The translations under genes and the position numbers were made by a program. A stretch of DNA of 34,552 nucleotides, taken from the NCBI GenBank assembly GCA_029565935.1, contig JAKQNF010000035.1, positions 1 to 34,552 on the forward strand, given 5' to 3'. Shown piece by piece: positions 1 to 8,526 of this stretch (position 1 is its first letter; each line of letters starts with the position of its first letter). Source of the stretch: Bacillota bacterium (GTDB taxonomy: Bacteria; Bacillota; DTU025; MWDF01). Below the pieces are notes generated by a model. The model was given only the letters and a program-made list of their open reading frames with translations. It was not told where the DNA came from and did not search any database.

Positions 1-1
1 A

Positions 2-1807
2 AGCGAAACTATATACGTGATTCGAACAAGCAGCTATAACAATCGGAATATCCTAGAAAGGGTATTGCTCACAAGGAACCTTGATTACAGGATCGAGTAC
101 CAGACAGGGGCCATACTCCTTGCACGGCCTCTTCCGTCCTACGACGAGGAAGGCAACAGTTATCATCTGGAGGTATCATACGCTACTACCGGCGGGTCCA
201 TTGAAGAGATAGCAGCAGGAGCAAGAGTCAAAGTGCACTTAGGCCCGCTGGCTCTAGGAATCACGACTGCAATAAAAGCCAAAGAAGGAGATACGGATGT
301 AGTTGTTGGTGCTGATGCAGATTTAAGCTTAGGATCCATCCTAAGGTTATTTGCTGAAGCCGCCAGCTCGTTCGACTCAACGATTTTCAGAGGATATGCA
401 ATCAAAGCAGGCGCGGAAGTCAAGCTGGGAAGTATCATGGCCAAACTTGAAACCATGGCAAGCGATGGAGGGTTTGTTATGCCGGGCGAGACCACGCCAC
501 TACCTGGACAGATAACTCTGTACGCTAAAGCAGGTATCGAAGAGAGCTCAGACTTGATTCTTACACTTATGACAAGTAACACATGGAAAGGCGCATCTTT
601 CGGTTACAGCTGCGATAACAAGCTTACGGTGGGCTATCAACTACCTCTTCCTATCGGCCTTTCTATCGGGATGACGACAACATTTACTTACGAAGGAGTT
701 ACTAGCGCGAATGGCGCTACATTCGACATATTCGCAATGGCGAAACCCATACCGCAGTTCTCAATAAAAGCAAACGCTCAACTGGCTAAGATAGGATCGC
801 CACTTGATGACGACGGTGACTACAGCCTTTCGATATCATACAAGCCCGGTTCGAAGCTTGCGCTTACCATGGCATATATCACAGGAACCGAATTAGCTGG
901 AAGATATCATACATTATCCCTGACGGCAGACCTTTCTGTTACGTCAAATGGCAAGCTATACGGAACGTTGAGCTTGCCATTCGGATCGAAAGCGTCTAGG
1001 ACGCTCGGCCTGGGATATAAGGATGCACTTCAGTTGTCAAAGGGCCTTAAGGCCAACATCGCTGTCGAAGGCGTCATCGGTTTCGAACCAAACGGCGCTC
1101 TGTCATTTGAAACATCCAAAGCCGCGGCATCGGCATCGTTGGAATATGCTGCGACAAACGGCTTCAGGGACAATATGAAGCAGGAGTTCTCCTGTGCCGC
1201 CGCCGGTCTGACATCCCTAACATTGGTAGATATCAGTGGAAAGGCAACCGAATGGCTCAGCATGCAGGCAGATGCGGCATGCTACTACGGCAGCACCCCT
1301 AATAGGGATGGACTCCCGTTAAGGGCAGAAGCCTCGTTAGCCTTGGCGGTAAGGCCGGATAATACAGTGTTAACAGGCCTGCTTAAGATGGAAGGTAGAT
1401 ACTTCACCGGAGAGCGGTTCGGCCATAGGGAAGATGCGGTGATAGCTACGGCTTCTACCGATTGGACGTTTGATCCAGGTAAGTACATGTCAATAACGGC
1501 AAAGGCGGGCTACAAGCTGTCAGCGGAAGCGACCTTGGGTGAGGTCATGGGGACTAGCCAGCTATTGCTTATGCAAGCCGGTGTATCATTTCATATAACG
1601 AGGACAACTAATGGGGAGGTATTCCTCAGGAGCATCGGTTGGAGTGAGAGCTGGAAAACCGGATATTGCGTACAGTTGGTACAGAAGGTCTTTAATCCAT
1701 TGAGCTTTGTTCTTGGATACAACTCCAAGGACCTTTCAGACACAGATATTAAGGATGCCAAGCCGTGGCAGGAAGGCTTCTACTTGAAGGCACTGATGAA
1801 ATTCTGA
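2..1807 (+). CDS. Outer-membrane beta-barrel-like protein, 5' truncated by window edge
   Basis: The frame is open from base 2, so the true start lies left of the window; the GTG at 17 is probably internal. The visible N-terminal part (SETIYVI..., then LTRNLDYRIEYQTGAI) matches the repeat-like signature 'G-S-E-x-V-x-V ... DY-x-IDY-x-TG-x-I' seen in large diderm outer-membrane or cell-surface proteins. The rest is about 550 residues of alternating polar/hydrophobic short strands rich in Gly, Ala, Ser, Thr and Tyr, and the protein ends in ...YLKALMKF. A C-terminal Phe is the usual outer-membrane barrel assembly signal. No catalytic motif is visible. Codon choice is more AT-rich than in genes further right (more TTA, CTA, GCA, GGA). 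I infer a pore or surface barrel; the specific role is unknown. Confidence 0.6.
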   Translation, partial: SETIYVIRTSSYNNRNILERVLLTRNLDYRIEYQTGAILLARPLPSYDEEGNSYHLEVSYATTGGSIEEIAAGARVKVHLGPLALGITTAIKAKEGDTDVVVGADADLSLGSILRLFAEAASSFDSTIFRGYAIKAGAEVKLGSIMAKLETMASDGGFVMPGETTPLPGQITLYAKAGIEESSDLILTLMTSNTWKGASFGYSCDNKLTVGYQLPLPIGLSIGMTTTFTYEGVTSANGATFDIFAMAKPIPQFSIKANAQLAKIGSPLDDDGDYSLSISYKPGSKLALTMAYITGTELAGRYHTLSLTADLSVTSNGKLYGTLSLPFGSKASRTLGLGYKDALQLSKGLKANIAVEGVIGFEPNGALSFETSKAAASASLEYAATNGFRDNMKQEFSCAAAGLTSLTLVDISGKATEWLSMQADAACYYGSTPNRDGLPLRAEASLALAVRPDNTVLTGLLKMEGRYFTGERFGHREDAVIATASTDWTFDPGKYMSITAKAGYKLSAEATLGEVMGTSQLLLMQAGVSFHITRTTNGEVFLRSIGWSESWKTGYCVQLVQKVFNPLSFVLGYNSKDLSDTDIKDAKPWQEGFYLKALMKF

Positions 1808-1995
1808 TAGGCCAAGGGTAAAATCATCTTGGCATTAATCAATCGAACTCTTAAACTGCACATATAGTACGATAGGATCCGCCGTTACGGTTGTTATGAG
1901 CGATCGATAGATTCTTCAGGGGTATTACCATAAAAGGTGAAAGAGGGACTCTTATAGAATCAGAACCTCATCCGTATGCGAAAGGAGGGTGTCCC

Positions 1996-2517
1996 ATGGA
2001 AAAGCCGCTTACGGTATTGGGTTTTGCTCTCGGGATGGAGAACAACGGCCTTGAGTTCTTCAAAAGGGCGGCCAAGACGGTCAAAGACACTAATGCCAAG
2101 ATGATATTCCTGGACCTCATGAAGATGGAAGAAGGTCATATAGCCTTCATCAAGGCTAACATCGAAAGCATCAAGGAAAAGGGAAGATGGCAGCTTAAGC
2201 CCATTGAAGGATACGATGGGAGCAAGGTTGCCGAATCCGTCTTCAAAGCTCGGGAGGAAGGTAAGGCGGGCGAGACGGAATTCGAAATAGGGGAGCTGAC
2301 GTCCGACCTTTCTGCGATAAGGATAGCCCTCGCCATAGAGAACGACCTTTATGAGTTTTATAGCAGGGCATCCTCGCATGCACGGGGTCAGGACGCGAAG
2401 GCTGTATTCAAGAAACTCTCGGAATGGGAGAAGGAGCACAGGGAGATGCTTGAATCCCAGTATGAGGAGATGCGCGAAGGTTTCTGGTCCAAGATGGGCT
2501 TTTCACCCTTCGATTGA
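1996..2517 (+). CDS. Rubrerythrin/ferritin-like diiron protein
   Basis: This is a 173-residue all-helical protein with two similar halves. Each half has a Glu-containing helix (LGMENNGLEFFKRA; LAIENDLYEFYSRA) followed by an E-x-x-H helix (MKMEEGHIAF; SEWEKEHREML). Four Glu and two His of this spacing are the diiron ligands of the rubrerythrin/ferritin-like superfamily. There is no C-terminal rubredoxin domain, so it would be a short 'erythrin'-type protein. Family members reduce peroxide or handle iron in the cytoplasm of anaerobes. The start is supported by AAAGGAGGG about 7 bases upstream of ATG. It is monocistronic, with its own terminator downstream. Confidence 0.75.
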   Translation: MEKPLTVLGFALGMENNGLEFFKRAAKTVKDTNAKMIFLDLMKMEEGHIAFIKANIESIKEKGRWQLKPIEGYDGSKVAESVFKAREEGKAGETEFEIGELTSDLSAIRIALAIENDLYEFYSRASSHARGQDAKAVFKKLSEWEKEHREMLESQYEEMREGFWSKMGFSPFD

Positions 2518-2541
2518 CGTTCTTGGCGGGTTAAGGAAAGT

Positions 2542-2574
2542 AAGGCGCGGGGGTCTCAATCCTCCGCGCCTTTA
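2542..2574. terminator. Terminator between convergent rubrerythrin and GntP genes
   Basis: A 12-bp stem AAGGCGCGGGGG / CCTCCGCGCCTT with one G-T wobble encloses a 7-base loop and is followed by TTTAA. It sits between convergent genes and could serve both strands. Confidence 0.7.
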
Positions 2575-2588
2575 ACATCCGCTGATGT

Positions 2589-3965
2589 CTAGAGCAGTAT
2601 GACTGACATCAAAGCGATAGTGAGTATGGATACTATGCCCACGAACAACGTACCGCCCGTCTGCAGCTTATAGGCTTGGTTGATGTCCATGTCGGAGAAC
2701 TGGGACACCACCCAGAAGTACGAGTCGTTCGCATGGGATACGACCATAGAGCCCGCCCCGATCGCTATAGTCACAAGGGCCCTTGCCATGGCGCTGTCAA
2801 AACCGAGGGAAGGCAGCAGAGGAGCAAGTATGGCCGATGTCGTGATCAAGGAGACAGTGGACGAGCCCTGCGCCGTCTTTATCGCAGCCGCGATGATGAA
2901 GGGCAGGAATATGCCGAGGTTGTACTTCGATAGTATGTCCCCGAGCACGCCGCCGATACCAGTAGCCTGCAGCACGGCACCGAAAGAGCCGCCAGCTGCG
3001 GTTATAACCAGTATCACGGCTGAATCCCTGATCGCATCGTCGACCCAGTCGCCATACACCTGCTTGTTTATTTTTGGCGCAAGAGTCATCGCCATGAAGA
3101 CACCGAATAGAAGCGCCAGGTTGGGATTGCCCAAAAAGACCATGATGGTCTTGAAAGTGCCCGTTCCGAACGGGTTCGTGTTGAAGTTCGCCACGGATCT
3201 CAACGCGATCAGGATGATCGGTATGAGTATCGGCATGAACGACTGCAGAGTACCTGGCAGTTTTCCGAACTTTTTAAGCATCTCCTCGTATGACATGCTG
3301 GCTTTGGGCTTGATGTCTATCTTCGAGCCGACCTTTATCGCATATAGCCAGCCGGCCAGAGTAGCGGGAATCGAAGCTATCAAGCCCATCAATATTACTA
3401 ATCCGAGGTCTGCCCCAAGGTTTCCCGCCGCGGCGATCGGCCCTGGAGTCGGAGGCACCATGGTATGGGTAGAATACAGGCCCATGGAAAGCGCCGTGCC
3501 CATTACGGCTAACGAAATTCCGCCCGATTCGGCTAGGGCCCTGTTGAGGGACGAGAGGATTACAAAGCCGCTGTCACAGAAAACGGGTATCGATACGACA
3601 TAGCCGGAAAATGCCATGGCCAACGGTGAGTTCTTCTTTCCCACCAGCTTTAGCATGGTGCGCGCCATCACTACCGCAGCGCCGGTCTTTTCCAATATCG
3701 CGCCGATTATCGTTCCTGCCACGATCACTATCCCTATGTTAGTCAGGGTGCTTCCGAAGCCGTTGGCGATGCATTCGATTATACCCGGCATGGTCTTGCC
3801 ATCTACGGTCTTCGGGACAAGAGGGGGATCAACCGCAAGCAATCCTACGAAAAGGGCTGCCAGCAGCAGGACGAGGAAGGCGTTCATCCTTACTTTACCT
3901 GTCATAAGTACGATGAACACGATCGCGAGGGCCAGCAGAAGGATAAGCCAAGCTCCGCTCAACAC
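2589..3965 (-). CDS. GntP-family gluconate/organic acid:H+ symporter
   Basis: This is a 458-residue membrane protein with about 12 hydrophobic segments. It contains GntP hallmarks: an early TGKVRMNAFLVLLLAALFVG segment, the conserved loop SIPVFCDSGFVILSSLNRALA, HTMVPPTPGPIAAA, and near the C terminus AAAIKTAQGSSTVSLITT and VSHANDSYFWVVSQF. Family members take up gluconate or related sugar acids such as glycerate or idonate with protons across the inner membrane. The GTG at 3965 is chosen because AGGAGG lies 10 bases upstream and the family starts directly with a hydrophobic helix; the frame stays open further upstream, but that extension is not family-like. No catabolic gene is adjacent, so the substrate cannot be named. 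Confidence 0.9.
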   Translation of the reverse strand: MLSGAWLILLLALAIVFIVLMTGKVRMNAFLVLLLAALFVGLLAVDPPLVPKTVDGKTMPGIIECIANGFGSTLTNIGIVIVAGTIIGAILEKTGAAVVMARTMLKLVGKKNSPLAMAFSGYVVSIPVFCDSGFVILSSLNRALAESGGISLAVMGTALSMGLYSTHTMVPPTPGPIAAAGNLGADLGLVILMGLIASIPATLAGWLYAIKVGSKIDIKPKASMSYEEMLKKFGKLPGTLQSFMPILIPIILIALRSVANFNTNPFGTGTFKTIMVFLGNPNLALLFGVFMAMTLAPKINKQVYGDWVDDAIRDSAVILVITAAGGSFGAVLQATGIGGVLGDILSKYNLGIFLPFIIAAAIKTAQGSSTVSLITTSAILAPLLPSLGFDSAMARALVTIAIGAGSMVVSHANDSYFWVVSQFSDMDINQAYKLQTGGTLFVGIVSILTIALMSVILL

Positions 3966-4237
3966 GCAAAGAACACCTCCTATACATATGAATGACCGAA
4001 CTGGATTATTTATTCTACTCGGTATAAAGAACTCCTGCCGATCAATATGGCACATAAAGTGGCATTGGCGCGAAGAACTCTTGTTTGACTGGGAAAATGA
4101 TGATGATACCTCATGTAATGGATGTTCGGTATGCATATAGCACCGCTGTCTAAATGAAGATGTGCTGCCATAGATACCAATAAATGGACGCCTATCGGAG
4201 TGGTAAAATCAGATGAGAACCATCTGGAGGTATACAA

Positions 4238-4849
4238 TTGGAATTCCTTCTCGTAAGGCATGGGGAAAGCTATTCGAATACGGACAGGGTCTTTTCGAAC
4301 ACCGGCTGGAAGCACGGGCTGACGGCCAGGGGATTACAGCAGGCGGAAGAGGCGTCGAAGGCACTGCCCGGCTTCTTCGGCCAATTTACGAGGATCTACA
4401 GCAGCCCGTTGAGAAGGGCATACGAGACAGCCGAGGTCATGGCATCGGATAACGGCGTAGAGCACAGGGTCCTGGCGGAACTCGCAGAGATATCGGTCGG
4501 CCAGCTTGAAGGCAGGTCCGACCCTGACAGCTGGCTCATCCACAATGCAGTCTGGAACAGATGGTTCAGGCTGGGCGACACCGAAGCGAGGCTTCCTGAG
4601 GGAGAAAGCCTGAAGCAGGCTGTGGAAAGGTTCGTATGCGCATTGTCACGTCTCGAGGAGGAGGAGGCAGGGTCTAAGCTCGTCATCGTAAGCCACGGAG
4701 GGGTTATGCTCGGGCTGCTTCAAGGCGCGGTCTATGACGTCCCGGATTTCATATCCCGCAGGGGTTTTATCTCGAACTGCGACATGATACGCATCGTTAA
4801 AGAAAAAGGCTCATACATATACAAAGGATTCAAATCCATAATTCCCTGA
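4238..4849 (+). CDS. Histidine phosphatase superfamily (phosphoglycerate mutase-like)
   Basis: This 203-residue protein has the N-terminal RHGES motif (R7, H8, G9), with H8 as phosphohistidine acceptor. It also has the second Arg region (YSSPLRRAYETAEVM), the acidic motif LAEISVGQLEG and the C-terminal VIVSHGGVM. These are the standard catalytic elements of the cofactor-independent branch (GpmB/PhoE/CobC-like). It dephosphorylates small phosphometabolites in the cytoplasm; the substrate cannot be told from sequence. The start is TTG, with TGGAGG seven bases upstream, and the encoded N terminus MEFLLVRHGE matches the family exactly. It is divergent from GntP; the shared 270-bp gap holds no clear gene. 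Confidence 0.85.
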   Translation: MEFLLVRHGESYSNTDRVFSNTGWKHGLTARGLQQAEEASKALPGFFGQFTRIYSSPLRRAYETAEVMASDNGVEHRVLAELAEISVGQLEGRSDPDSWLIHNAVWNRWFRLGDTEARLPEGESLKQAVERFVCALSRLEEEEAGSKLVIVSHGGVMLGLLQGAVYDVPDFISRRGFISNCDMIRIVKEKGSYIYKGFKSIIP

Positions 4850-5004
4850 AAAAACGCGCACATAAAGCGGCACTCACACGAATATGCCAGCTAGATGAGC
4901 TGTTATACGAAACCACAGCAAATGGCATTATTAACTATTCAGATGCAGGATAAGGGGGTATGAACCTAGAAATCAATAATTATGGATTAACCTGAGGATG
5001 GGGA

Positions 5005-5505
5005 GTGTTGATTCGATTGGAAAACGAGAAGGCCAAAACGGCTGGCACCAACAGTGGAAGAGTGCTGCTGAACGAGTTTCTGACCGATGTCTTCCACTAC
5101 ATTTTAAAATTCGAGGAATATACCCTAAGAGGAGAAAACGACCTTTCTATACAGGAGATGCACCTGATAGAGAAGCTGGGCCCTGACAAGGAACTAAGGA
5201 TGAGCCAGATAGCGAACGCCCTCGGCGTCACCCTCGGGACGATGACCGTGGCTGCAGATAGGCTGGACAAGAAGGGCTATGTCGTAAGGCAGAGGTTGGA
5301 TGACGATCGCAGGGTGGTTAGGCTGAAGCTCACGGATAAGGGCAAAGAAGCCTACGAAGCCCATTCTCAGTTCCACATGAAGATGGTAGAGATGGTGGTT
5401 CAAGGCCTGTCTCCCTTGGAGGAGGATACCCTTGTCACTGCGGTTAAGAACCTCAGGGATTTCTTTAAGGGACTCGATTACAGAAAACTAAAGAAAAGGA
5501 AGTGA
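5005..5505 (+). CDS. MarR-family transcriptional regulator
   Basis: This is a 166-residue winged-helix protein. The DNA-binding part runs from about residue 60 to 115: SIQEMHLIEKLG, then ELRMSQIANALGVTLGTMTVAADRLDKKGYV (helix-turn-helix) and RQRLDDDRRVVRLKLTDKG (wing with the typical D-x-R-R). A long N-terminal helix and a C-terminal helix would form the dimer interface, and the tail ends in a basic LKKRK. The overall shape resembles FabT-like MarR proteins of Firmicutes, but the target is unknown. GTG is taken as start; TTG at 5017 is an alternative because the upstream ribosome site is weak. The TspO-like gene follows after 36 bases and is probably co-transcribed. Confidence 0.85.
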   Translation: MLIRLENEKAKTAGTNSGRVLLNEFLTDVFHYILKFEEYTLRGENDLSIQEMHLIEKLGPDKELRMSQIANALGVTLGTMTVAADRLDKKGYVVRQRLDDDRRVVRLKLTDKGKEAYEAHSQFHMKMVEMVVQGLSPLEEDTLVTAVKNLRDFFKGLDYRKLKKRK

Positions 5506-5541
5506 AAGCCAAGTAGGGAATAGGGCCCGAAGGCGAAAACC

Positions 5542-6303
5542 ATGAAGAAGGTTCTCCAGATCCTCAACATTCTGGGCTTCCTGGCGGTTGTGGCAGTCAA
5601 TGCGCTGGCGGTGCTGCTTCCGATCAACAACAGGACCACAGAGCAGCTATCGGACATGTATCCGAACCTCTTCGTGCCAGCTGGAATCACGTTTTCGATT
5701 TGGGGTGCAATCTATATCCTTCTCTTGCTCTTTACACTTTACCAATCATCGGACCTTCTAGGGGGCAAGGCCGACAGGACCGGATTCGTCGACAAGGCGG
5801 GGCTTGCATACCTTCTTACGAGCATTTTGAACATTGGTTGGATATTGGCATGGCATTATGAGATGGTGCTCCTCTCGGTCCTGATAATGCTCGGGCTTTT
5901 GGCCTCGCTGATAGTACTTTATCTGCGGATCGGAAGCTCTTCCGCGAGCTTCTTTGAGAAACTCTTCTCAAGTTATCCGATAAGCGTGTACCTGGGTTGG
6001 ATATCGGTAGCCACGATAGCGAACATAACGGCATATCTCATCAACATCGGATGGGAAGGTTTCGGTATTTCACCCGAAACATGGACTTACGTTATGATGG
6101 GCGCAGCCATGTTGTTGGCTCTGCTGATGAGGTTTCTCAAAGACGACATCCCGTATTGCCTGGTAATCGTCTGGGCCCTTGCCGGCATAGCGATAAAGAG
6201 GCTTGGCACGGAACCACAATATACGGGTATAGCCTACACCGCGATCGCCATGGCGGCGGTCGTTGTGGTTTCATTCCTATTCCGACCACAGAAAAAGGCT
6301 TGA
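5542..6303 (+). CDS. TspO/MBR-related multi-pass membrane protein
   Basis: This 253-residue protein has about seven hydrophobic helices. The motif FVPAGITFSIWGAIYILL followed by LLTSILNIGWILAWHYE is typical of the extended tryptophan-rich sensory (TspO/MBR-related) family. Later helices contain SVYLGWISVATIANITAYL and the tail ends FRPQKKA. Compact TspO proteins bind tetrapyrroles and steroids; the function of this longer branch is not established. It follows the MarR gene by 36 bases, so it may be the regulated target. Confidence 0.7.
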   Translation: MKKVLQILNILGFLAVVAVNALAVLLPINNRTTEQLSDMYPNLFVPAGITFSIWGAIYILLLLFTLYQSSDLLGGKADRTGFVDKAGLAYLLTSILNIGWILAWHYEMVLLSVLIMLGLLASLIVLYLRIGSSSASFFEKLFSSYPISVYLGWISVATIANITAYLINIGWEGFGISPETWTYVMMGAAMLLALLMRFLKDDIPYCLVIVWALAGIAIKRLGTEPQYTGIAYTAIAMAAVVVVSFLFRPQKKA

Positions 6304-6330
6304 TAACACCCGGGTCCCTCATGAATCCAT

Positions 6331-6356
6331 AAGCCCGGCTTAGAGGCCGGGCTTTA
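6331..6356. terminator. Bidirectional terminator, TspO-like / methyltransferase
   Basis: A perfect 9-bp stem AAGCCCGGC / GCCGGGCTT encloses a 6-base loop, lies between convergent genes and is flanked by short T/A runs on both strands. Confidence 0.75.
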
Positions 6357-6357
6357 G

Positions 6358-7122
6358 TCAATCCTTAACCGATACCACCATTATCTCATACTCATCCAAG
6401 TCCGGTTTTCTCCTGCCCCACATGCCGGCCGTGCCTCCCCATATGGCGGATACGGTAAAACCGCACATCTTCAGCATTAGTCTCAGCTCAGAGCCCGTGA
6501 AAGCCTTCTCGCCCACAAGGGTGGAACCGAGCTCTTGGTCGATGTCCTCATAAAGCTCCGACAATGGATGCCATTCTACCGTGTCTATCGGGTCGAATCT
6601 GCCGGATAGGATTTCCTCGGCTCCGAAGCGCCGGATGAACCTCGCTGCGTTAAGGACCGTGGTCACGAATATACCGCCCTGTTTCAAGCATGCGCCGATG
6701 TTCCTTATGACGGCCAAGGGCTGGCCCACCGGGTCATCCCCTGTGCCGATAAGCCCCATCGAGCCTTCGCAAAGGCACAGCGCTGCATCGAAGCTGCCTG
6801 CCAATGCAAGGTCGACAGGATAAGTCCCTGTAGCGTCCGCTTGCATGAACCTCGCTCCGAGCCCAAGTTCCGAGGCCTTTATCCTGGCTATGCCGAGCAT
6901 TCCTTCCGAAAGGTCGATCCCCGTCGTTTGATAACCCATCGAGGACAGCGCCAGGCTGTGCCTTCCGGTACCACAACCTACATCCAACACATGAGGATGA
7001 GAATCCAGGGGAATTATCTCGGACAGGAAGGCGCACTCTTCACGTGTATTCTTGGTGAACGCGTTTTTGTCATATACTTTCGAGTGCTGGTCGAAAAAGC
7101 GCTGCCATGCCGTCTTATCCAT
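6358..7122 (-). CDS. Class I SAM-dependent methyltransferase
   Basis: This is a 254-residue cytoplasmic protein. The SAM-binding motif I is HVLDVGCGTGRHSLAL. Motif II is TTGIDLSEGMLGIAR (acidic Asp that binds the ribose), and later motifs include ARFMQADAT and FDAALCLCEGSMGLIG. The C-terminal part (TGSELRLMLKMCGFTVSAIWGG) is the usual last helix-strand of the fold. The substrate is not evident. ATG at 7122 is chosen because GGAGGAAAGA precedes it and the N terminus MDKTAWQRFFDQHSKVYD is family-like; the frame upstream is open but low-complexity and unsupported. It is divergent from the metallo-beta-lactamase-fold gene. Confidence 0.85.
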   Translation of the reverse strand: MDKTAWQRFFDQHSKVYDKNAFTKNTREECAFLSEIIPLDSHPHVLDVGCGTGRHSLALSSMGYQTTGIDLSEGMLGIARIKASELGLGARFMQADATGTYPVDLALAGSFDAALCLCEGSMGLIGTGDDPVGQPLAVIRNIGACLKQGGIFVTTVLNAARFIRRFGAEEILSGRFDPIDTVEWHPLSELYEDIDQELGSTLVGEKAFTGSELRLMLKMCGFTVSAIWGGTAGMWGRRKPDLDEYEIMVVSVKD

Positions 7123-7204
7123 TCTTTCCTCCAGTCGCCGCCCGAAATCAGGCAGGTGATGGTAGTAATCCTGTAAAATTAAGTATATCGGAGGTCGGCA
7201 GATA

Positions 7205-7909
7205 ATGAACCATCTAGAGATCAAGTATATCGGACATAGCGGGTTCCTCTGCGACACGGGGGAGCGCTTCTTGCTTTTCGACCTGTTCAGGGACCAGCAT
7301 AACATCCTTGACGGGGGTCTTCCTCATGATGGGTACGGCATGGTGTTGATCTCCCATGCCCACAGTGACCATTTCAACCCAAGGGCTTTCGAGCTGGGCG
7401 TCCCCGGAAGGACCGTCTATGTGATGGATTCTGGGATTGTCGCACCCGAATCTGCTTGCGAGGTGAAGTCCGTATCTCCCGGAGATGTGCTGGACATCGG
7501 CCGGATTAGCGTGAAGGTCTTCGGTTCCACCGATGAGGGCTCGTCCTTCCTTGTCGAGTCCGATGGATGGTCCGTGTTCCATGCGGGAGACCTTAACGAT
7601 TGGTACTGGGAGGAAGAGTCCACCCCTGATGAGCTGAAGCGCGATGAGGATCTCTACCTGCAGGAGCTGGGGCGGATCCCAGGGGGGATGGACGTCGCCT
7701 TCGTCCCGGTGGACCTGAGGCTCGGCAGGCACGCCGCAAGAGGGGCGCAGCATTTCGCAAGGATGTTACGTCCAGGATACATAATCCCGATGCACATGAA
7801 CGGGCGGCCGGACCCGGACCTATTCGAAAAGGCATTGAATCCTACAAGCTCCGGCACTCACCCTCTCATGATGGCAGAAGGCGACAAGGCTGACTTGATA
7901 AAACCTTAG
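7205..7909 (+). CDS. Metallo-beta-lactamase-fold hydrolase (UlaG/UPF0173-like)
   Basis: This 234-residue protein carries the metal-binding motif S-H-A-H-S-D-H (H51, H53, D55, H56), a second metal site VFHAGDLNDWYW with Asp, and a final IIPMHMNG His. The opening IKYIGHSGFL matches the 'beta-lactamase-like, UlaG-type' branch, whose members hydrolyse phosphate or lactone bonds or act on RNA. The YWEEE insertion after the GDLNDW segment is typical of short uncharacterised members of this branch. The ribosome site CGGAGG precedes the ATG. A glyoxalase-fold gene follows after about 45 bases. Confidence 0.85.
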   Translation: MNHLEIKYIGHSGFLCDTGERFLLFDLFRDQHNILDGGLPHDGYGMVLISHAHSDHFNPRAFELGVPGRTVYVMDSGIVAPESACEVKSVSPGDVLDIGRISVKVFGSTDEGSSFLVESDGWSVFHAGDLNDWYWEEESTPDELKRDEDLYLQELGRIPGGMDVAFVPVDLRLGRHAARGAQHFARMLRPGYIIPMHMNGRPDPDLFEKALNPTSSGTHPLMMAEGDKADLIKP

Positions 7910-7954
7910 TCATCACCGTCGATGGGACCCAATCACTATTCTAGGAGGTATAAC

Positions 7955-8326
7955 ATGAAATTCAGGATCGCCCACACGAACATCAACGTAACGGACCTGG
8001 AAAAGTCGGTCGAGTTCTACGGCAAGGCCCTAGGGCTCGTGGAGCCAAGGAGCAAGCAGGCTGCGGACGGATCCTACAAGCTGGCCTTCCTCAGCGACGA
8101 GAAGGGCGAGTACATGCTGGAGCTGACATGGCTTAGAGATAAAGAGGGGCGTTATGACCTTGGCGACAACGAAGGCCACATAGCCTTCGTCACCGATGAT
8201 TACGACGCGGCGCACAGGCTGCATTCGGACATGGGCTGCATCTGCTATGAGAACAAGGCCATGGGGCTCTACTTCATAGAGGATCCGGACGGCTACTGGC
8301 TCGAGATAGTGCCGGCCAAGAGGTAA
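7955..8326 (+). CDS. gloA: Glyoxalase I-like (VOC family) metalloprotein
   Basis: This 123-residue protein is a single VOC module pair. The sequence begins FRIAHTNINVTDLEKSVEFYGKALGL and ends YFIEDPDGYWLEIVPAKR. The four metal ligands of glyoxalase I are present: His in AHTNI, Glu in MLELTW, His in GHIAF and Glu in WLEIVP. Glyoxalase I isomerises the hemithioacetal of methylglyoxal with glutathione or another thiol. The short length and missing thiol-specific loops leave the thiol cofactor open. ATG at 7955 is chosen because TAGGAGG lies seven bases upstream; an in-frame ATG at 7922 has no ribosome site. Confidence 0.8.
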   Translation: MKFRIAHTNINVTDLEKSVEFYGKALGLVEPRSKQAADGSYKLAFLSDEKGEYMLELTWLRDKEGRYDLGDNEGHIAFVTDDYDAAHRLHSDMGCICYENKAMGLYFIEDPDGYWLEIVPAKR

Positions 8327-8469
8327 TCCGGGACATTGCCGCAGGTAAGGGCCGACATGACAAGGGACGATTTGCGCTCTTCGAGAGAGCAAGGTGCTTC
8401 ATTCGCTGAGGAGGCCAAACGCACCCCGCCGTGACTGCCACGGGGCATTCCACGTTCAGATAAGTAATG

Positions 8470-8497
8470 CTGAAATGCCCTGGATTGATGGTATAAT
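8470..8497 (+). promoter_or_regulatory. Candidate sigma-70-type promoter for signal peptidase gene
   Basis: A perfect TATAAT at 8492-8497 is preceded by CTGAAA (four of six consensus bases) with a 16-base spacer, and lies 29 bases upstream of the GTG start. Confidence 0.45.
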
Positions 8498-8526
8498 TAT
8501 TTGGTATCTAAGGTGGAGGTGCTAGC

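Noticed and set aside
2680-4140. Two long plus-strand frames opposite GntP
   Set aside because: They mirror the minus-strand permease, which has clear membrane motifs and a ribosome site; the plus frames have none.
8430-8455. Hairpin CCCCGCCGTG...CACGGGG as a terminator of the glyoxalase-fold gene
   Set aside because: The stem has a bulge and no T tract follows.
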